From: CAZOSF01 sp964582415
GTDB lineage: Bacteria; Bacteroidota; Bacteroidia; Flavobacteriales; Flavobacteriaceae
NCBI GenBank assembly: GCA_964582415.1
Contig: CAZOSF010000017.1
Coordinates: 1 to 35,074, forward strand
Direction: 5' to 3'
DNA: 35,074 bases
The position numbers and the translations under genes are program-made. Positions 31,492 to 35,074 of the stretch are shown here, one piece after another. The notes under the pieces are model-generated. The model ran no database searches, was not told where the DNA came from, and saw only the letters and a list, made by a program, of their open reading frames with translations. How positions within the stretch are numbered: position 1 is the first letter of the stretch; each line of letters opens with the position of its first letter.

Positions 31492-31521
31492 TTAGTAGTT
31501 TTTACTAATGTAAAGTTACAT
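31492..31521. repeat. Two abutting palindromes at the ABC permease promoter
   Basis: ATTAGTA-GTTT-TACTAAT (31492-31509) and ATGTAA-AG-TTACAT (31508-31521). The second contains the -7-like box TAACTTTA on the minus strand. Operator-like layout, but no known regulator motif. Confidence 0.45.
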
Positions 31522-31530
31522 ATTAATAGT

Positions 31531-31708
31531 GAGATGTGAGATGTGTGATGTGAGAAGGAGTGGCGCTGAATGTTAAGCGAAAATGTTATGAGTAAAGGGG
31601 GGCAACGATTGTTATTTCTTAACGCTTTACGCATTACTATTTACGCTTCACTCAATTGTTCATTGTTCATTGCTAATTGTTCCTCGTATATTTTCAGTTC
31701 ATCATTCT
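31531..31708. repeat. Heptad-word intergenic array C
   Basis: Degenerate 7-base words. 31531-31558: GAGATGT twice, GTGATGT, GAGAAGG. From 31618: CTTAACG, CTTTACG, CATTACT, ATTTACG, CTTCACT, CAATTGT, TCATTGT, TCATTGC, TAATTGT, TCCTCGT, after which the period fades. Read on the other strand, the 31618-31652 part is AGTGAAG, CGTAAAT, AGTAATG, CGTAAAG, CGTTAAG, the same family as array B. The 311-base spacer 31471-31781 holds, in order, the permease promoter, this array and a copy of the hisS start, and no gene. Confidence 0.85.
31663..31694 (+). promoter_or_regulatory. Orphaned promoter-like sequence before the hisS fragment
   Basis: TTG (31663-31665), 21 bases, TATATTTT (31687-31694), 27 bases before the TTG of the hisS-like fragment. 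Probably the former hisS promoter if the acyltransferase gene was inserted later. Confidence 0.4.
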
Positions 31709-31720
31709 AGGGCAGTCGTT

Positions 31721-31792
31721 TTGGTACAGAAACCCTCCATACCCAAAGGAACGAGAGTGCCATATTTTTTTGGTGTTGGGTTCATCGGGATT
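31721..31792 (+). pseudogene. 5' fragment of hisS (duplicate of the hisS start)
   Basis: 31721-31757 is identical to 33855-33891, the first 37 bases of hisS, at 36 of 37 positions. In frame it reads LVQKPSIPKGTR and then leaves the hisS sequence (VPYFFGVGF...) and stops after 24 codons. It has a promoter-like sequence upstream. It is too short to be functional and looks like a scar or target duplication left when the acyltransferase gene arrived. Confidence 0.8.
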
Positions 31793-33695
31793 TGAATAGT
31801 TCTGGGTAAATTGCTTTCAAGTTGTGCCCAACCTTTTTAGCGCCTTCAGGAGTGAAATGATTCCAGTCGAAATAGAAAAAGGAAAGGTCCATTTCTGAAA
31901 CGACCTTAAAGTCGTCCATACCCAACCCTCCCTGAACACGAAGTAAATCGACATAATAGATATTCAGATCCCGATATAATTGACTTCGAAACTCTTCTTT
32001 CAGTTGGTCGTTTAATACTATTTTCCAATTCCGTTCGTATTCCTTTGAAAAACAATTAATGAATTCTGGATCTAAGCTATGGCTTTCAGCAACAATTTCC
32101 GGTATGTCCTTTTCAAAAGTCATTTTTGGACCAATAACAAAAATGGGTGCCTTACTTATTTCCCTTATTTGAAAGAGCATTTCTTGAAGGGTGCTACGTT
32201 CATACTTTGACCAATTATCATGTAAATAGATGGCATCAACTGTAGCCCAATCCTTGTTTTTAAGATTTGCAATCCGTTGCTTTTTACACAGCAGACTATC
32301 TTTTTCATAAATGGGATAACCAAAATTTAGGCAGAGACCTCGAGAATTCAGATACGTAATTTTGCTTTCAAAACCGTTCATCCGGAGCATATACATCAAA
32401 TCAACTGCATGGGAATTCCCCAGTACCATAACATGACCCGCTCCTGGTTTTCCTTGCAACAAAGGACTTCCTTCCTGAAATTCCGACAAATAGCGGTCTC
32501 TGTTGGCCAGGACTTCATCATGACTTAAATAGAGGACATCTGAATAGTTTTTAAGAAAATGATCATCTTTCCATAGCTGATGGCTCACAAATGCCAAAAG
32601 CAGTATCATTCCAGGCACACCCAACCAAATGGTATCGATTTTCCTATGTTTACTTTTACGATATCGAAAGGTGTTTTCAATAAATTTCCACATCAAGAAT
32701 CCAGACACAATTGAAATGGCTCCCAGTAGGAGTTGGTCCGTGAATGTATAAACACCTGTTTTGTATATCTTATAAAAAACAATAAATGGCCAATGGATTA
32801 AATAGATGGAATAAGAGGCCTTTCCTATATATTCCATGGCGCTATTTTTCAACGTCCAACTCATGCCTTGTGCATGCCCGCCAATAATCACCATCATCGC
32901 CCCAACGGCTGGGATCAGGGAAAGAAGTCCGGGCATCTGGAAGTCGCCTGAAAGCATTACGGCCGAACCCAACATTGAAATCAATCCGAGTAAAAAAAGG
33001 ATTTCCCTTAATGCATTGTTCTTAAATAGAGGATGTCTTTCCACACCGATACAAAGAATTCCCAATAGGAATTCAAACATCCGGAAGGGAAGTAAAAAAA
33101 AGACGGCCGAGGGGTCTGAAGAATAATATCGCTGGCAGAGGAAAAGAGATAGTGCGATGCCCATAATGACAATCCACCCAAGTAATTTCCTGGTTTTTTT
33201 GAAAATTAAGAACAATAAGAGTGGCCATAGGAGGTAAAATTGTTCCTCCAATGACAGCGACCACATATGCAGCAGCGGTTTATTAAAAGCACCTGTATCG
33301 AAATAGCCACTTTCCTTCCAAAAAAAGAAATTGGAAGCCGAGAGTGATGCAAAAAAAGTTGAGGCACCCAATCGCTCATAGGCATTGATAGACAATAAAA
33401 AGTGACCAAGAATGAGTACAAGAAGTAAGGTGCTAATAAGAGCAGGGAACAATCTTCGTAATCGATTCGCATAAAAACCTAAAAAGCTGAATTTGTTGTT
33501 CTGCAAACTGAACAGGAGGTTCTTACTGATAAAATAACCAGAAAGCACCAAGAAAATATCCACGCCTAAAAATCCCCCTTGCATCCATTCAAACCCTAAA
33601 TGATAAAATAAGACCATAAGTACGGCGACAGCACGCAATCCGTTCAATTCAGGGCGATATACCTTTGTGATATTTGAGAAATTAAAGAGTGGCAA
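31782..33695 (-). CDS. Acyltransferase-3 / SGNH O-acyltransferase
   Basis: 637 aa membrane enzyme of the OafA/OatA type that transfers acetyl or other acyl groups to sugars of surface polysaccharide, lipopolysaccharide or peptidoglycan. The N-terminal acyltransferase-3 domain (about 11-375) has some ten helices, RPELNGLRAVAVLMVLFYH with H32, and FFWKESGYFD. The C-terminal extracytoplasmic SGNH domain has GNSHAVD (S428) and FDWNHFTPEG with D610 and H613, completing a Ser-Asp-His triad. Start is TTG at 33695; no ATG is near the family start. It is flanked by two copies of the hisS 5' end, suggesting it is an accessory gene acquired at this site. Confidence 0.9.
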   Translation of the reverse strand: MPLFNFSNITKVYRPELNGLRAVAVLMVLFYHLGFEWMQGGFLGVDIFLVLSGYFISKNLLFSLQNNKFSFLGFYANRLRRLFPALISTLLLVLILGHFLLSINAYERLGASTFFASLSASNFFFWKESGYFDTGAFNKPLLHMWSLSLEEQFYLLWPLLLFLIFKKTRKLLGWIVIMGIALSLFLCQRYYSSDPSAVFFLLPFRMFEFLLGILCIGVERHPLFKNNALREILFLLGLISMLGSAVMLSGDFQMPGLLSLIPAVGAMMVIIGGHAQGMSWTLKNSAMEYIGKASYSIYLIHWPFIVFYKIYKTGVYTFTDQLLLGAISIVSGFLMWKFIENTFRYRKSKHRKIDTIWLGVPGMILLLAFVSHQLWKDDHFLKNYSDVLYLSHDEVLANRDRYLSEFQEGSPLLQGKPGAGHVMVLGNSHAVDLMYMLRMNGFESKITYLNSRGLCLNFGYPIYEKDSLLCKKQRIANLKNKDWATVDAIYLHDNWSKYERSTLQEMLFQIREISKAPIFVIGPKMTFEKDIPEIVAESHSLDPEFINCFSKEYERNWKIVLNDQLKEEFRSQLYRDLNIYYVDLLRVQGGLGMDDFKVVSEMDLSFFYFDWNHFTPEGAKKVGHNLKAIYPELFKSR

Positions 33696-33749
33696 AATGA
33701 GATACTTAGCTATTGGTAGAATCTGAAAAGGCCTTATTCAAATCTACGA

Positions 33750-33780
33750 AAAAGATAGACAGAGGGGTAGATTCCATCAA
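33750..33780 (-). promoter_or_regulatory. Candidate acyltransferase promoter
   Basis: On the minus strand TTG (33780-33778), 20 bases, TATCTTTT (33757-33750); about 45-base leader to the TTG start. Confidence 0.45.
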
Positions 33781-33854
33781 GTTATCGTCAAATTGCCAAT
33801 GGTAGTCCTGTTAATTTTTAAGATATTTGCAGTGTAATTAAAAATACGAGTCAG

Positions 33855-35074
33855 TTGGCACAGAAACCCTCCATACCCAAAGGAACGAGAGACTTTTCTC
33901 CGGAAGAAGTAGTGAAGCGGAATTATATCATGGATACCATTAAAGGTTGTTTTACCTCCTATGGTTTCCAACCGATAGAAACTCCCAGCTTTGAAAACTA
34001 CGAGACCCTAATGGGGAAATATGGGGAAGAGGGAGATCGGCTCATTTTCAAAATACTGAACAGCGGTGACTACTTGAATAAGGTAGATGATGCTACCTAT
34101 GAAGAGCGGGATAGCAATAAGTTAACCCCAAAAATATCGGAGAAAGCATTACGGTATGACCTTACGGTTCCTTTTGCACGTTATGTGGTACAACATCAGA
34201 ACGAAATTACCTTTCCGTTCAAGCGCTACCAGATGCAGCCAGTTTGGCGCGCCGATAGGCCCCAAAAAGGACGCTTCCGTGAGTTCTATCAATGCGATGC
34301 CGATGTGGTAGGTAGTGATTCCCTATGGCAAGAGGTCGAATTGGTGCAGTTGTATGATGCGGTTTTTACCCAATTGGGATTGAAGGGCACCACTATCAAG
34401 ATGAACAACCGTAAGGTCCTAAGTGGCATTGCCGAGGTGATTGGTGCCGCCGATAAGCTGATTGATTTTACCGTGGCTTTGGACAAGCTGGATAAGATAG
34501 GAGAGGAGGGTGTGAAAAATGAAATGCGTGAAAAGGGTATATCAGAGGCTGCAATTACCAAAGTACAACCCTTGTTTACGGCATCGGGTTCAGCACAGGA
34601 CAAATTGAATTTGTTGAAGGAATTATTGTCTTCTTCTGAAACAGGAGGGAAGGGCATAGAAGAACTTTCCTTTATCGTTTCGAACATAGAGCAACTTGGA
34701 TTGGAGAGTGCTTCTTTGGAAATCGACGTAACATTAGCACGTGGATTGAACTACTATACCGGAGCCATATTTGAAGTAGCCGCTCCCAAAGGCGTTGCTA
34801 TGGGAAGTATTGGTGGTGGCGGTCGCTATGATGACCTTACTGGTATCTTTGGATTGAAAAACATGAGTGGGGTTGGTATTTCTTTTGGATTGGATCGTAT
34901 CTATTTGGTAATGGAAGAGTTGGAGGTATTTCCGACCACGGTTTCCGCAAACACCAAAGCACTTTTCATCAACTTTGGAGAAAAGGAAGCCCTCTATTGT
35001 ATGAAAGCTATTACGGTACTGCGTAGAAATGGCATTTCAGCAGAACTGTACCCAGACGATGCGAAGATGGGAAA
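33855..35074 (+). CDS. hisS: Histidyl-tRNA synthetase (partial, runs off right edge)
   Basis: Class II aminoacyl-tRNA synthetase charging tRNA-His; 406 codons are visible. Start is TTG at 33855 (then AQKPSIPKGTRDFSP); an in-frame stop lies 12 codons upstream and there is no ATG between. Motif 1 region: RNYIMDTIKGCFTSYGFQPIETPSFENYETL. Motif 2: RYQMQPVWRADRPQKGRFREFYQCDADVVG. The HisRS-specific RGLNYYTGAIFE and GGGRYDDLTG follow, then motif 3 GISFGLDRIYLV. The anticodon-binding domain begins at ALFINFGEK and is cut by the edge. Its first 37 bases are duplicated upstream at 31721, with the acyltransferase gene between the two copies. Confidence 0.97.
   Translation, partial: MAQKPSIPKGTRDFSPEEVVKRNYIMDTIKGCFTSYGFQPIETPSFENYETLMGKYGEEGDRLIFKILNSGDYLNKVDDATYEERDSNKLTPKISEKALRYDLTVPFARYVVQHQNEITFPFKRYQMQPVWRADRPQKGRFREFYQCDADVVGSDSLWQEVELVQLYDAVFTQLGLKGTTIKMNNRKVLSGIAEVIGAADKLIDFTVALDKLDKIGEEGVKNEMREKGISEAAITKVQPLFTASGSAQDKLNLLKELLSSSETGGKGIEELSFIVSNIEQLGLESASLEIDVTLARGLNYYTGAIFEVAAPKGVAMGSIGGGGRYDDLTGIFGLKNMSGVGISFGLDRIYLVMEELEVFPTTVSANTKALFINFGEKEALYCMKAITVLRRNGISAELYPDDAKMG

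Noticed and set aside
31758..33854. Insertion sequence or integron carrying the acyltransferase gene
   Set aside because: No transposase, integrase or convincing terminal inverted repeats between the two hisS copies; only a shared TATTTTT near each end was seen.

Overview
The window looks like chromosomal DNA of a member of the Flavobacteriia (phylum Bacteroidota), probably a free-living marine type. Reasons: the -7 box TAnnTTTG, with a TTTG/TTG element about 19-21 bases upstream, recurs in front of genes; there is a type IX secretion C-terminal domain, an ECF sigma/DUF4252 cluster, a DUF6495 gene, and the priA / LytTR regulator / rpsF-rpsR-rplI order. I saw no tRNA or rRNA gene, CRISPR array, prophage or transposase.

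Layout. (1) 1-7819 is a redox/energy island. It holds the NAD-coupled group 3d-like [NiFe] hydrogenase genes hoxF and a hoxU-hoxY fusion (running off the left edge), an OmpP1/FadL-type outer-membrane protein, a sulfide:quinone-reductase-like flavoprotein with TusE/DsrC-like and DsrE-like sulfur carriers, then a ribosome hibernation factor and a tandem universal stress protein. Four transcription units here carry the same dyad, ATGAC-N4-GTCAT, each exactly 29.5 bases from a TAnnTTTR -7 box. This points to one CRP/FNR-family activator, not encoded in the window, controlling hydrogen, sulfur and ribosome-hibernation functions together. (2) 7878-11508: an S41 peptidase lipoprotein diverges from an ECF sigma / membrane anti-sigma-like / two DUF4252 genes operon. 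(3) 11552-14359 on the minus strand: sirtuin, a HEAT-like unknown protein and purB. The sirtuin looks broken only because of a scaffold join (55-base duplicate, 100 N, 55-base duplicate). (4) 14404-23216: housekeeping and envelope genes (TrmH-like methylase, SRPBCC, VOC, rdgB, DEAD-box helicase with a structured leader, CarboxypepD_reg-like protein, aldehyde dehydrogenase, T9SS-exported alpha/beta hydrolase, rlmH). (5) 23417-30228: nadC-yihY-priA, a LytTR response regulator, rpsF-rpsR-rplI and DUF6495. (6) 30229-35074: ABC permease, an acyltransferase-3/SGNH O-acyltransferase and the start of hisS. The acyltransferase gene sits between two copies of the first 37 bases of hisS, as if it had been inserted at the hisS start.

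Three intergenic spacers (15631-15852, 23228-23388, 31531-31708) are built of degenerate 7-base words kept in phase. The same word families recur at different loci and on both strands. I know of no named element with this description in this phylum. This and the four-promoter dyad regulon are the two most interesting signals in the window.
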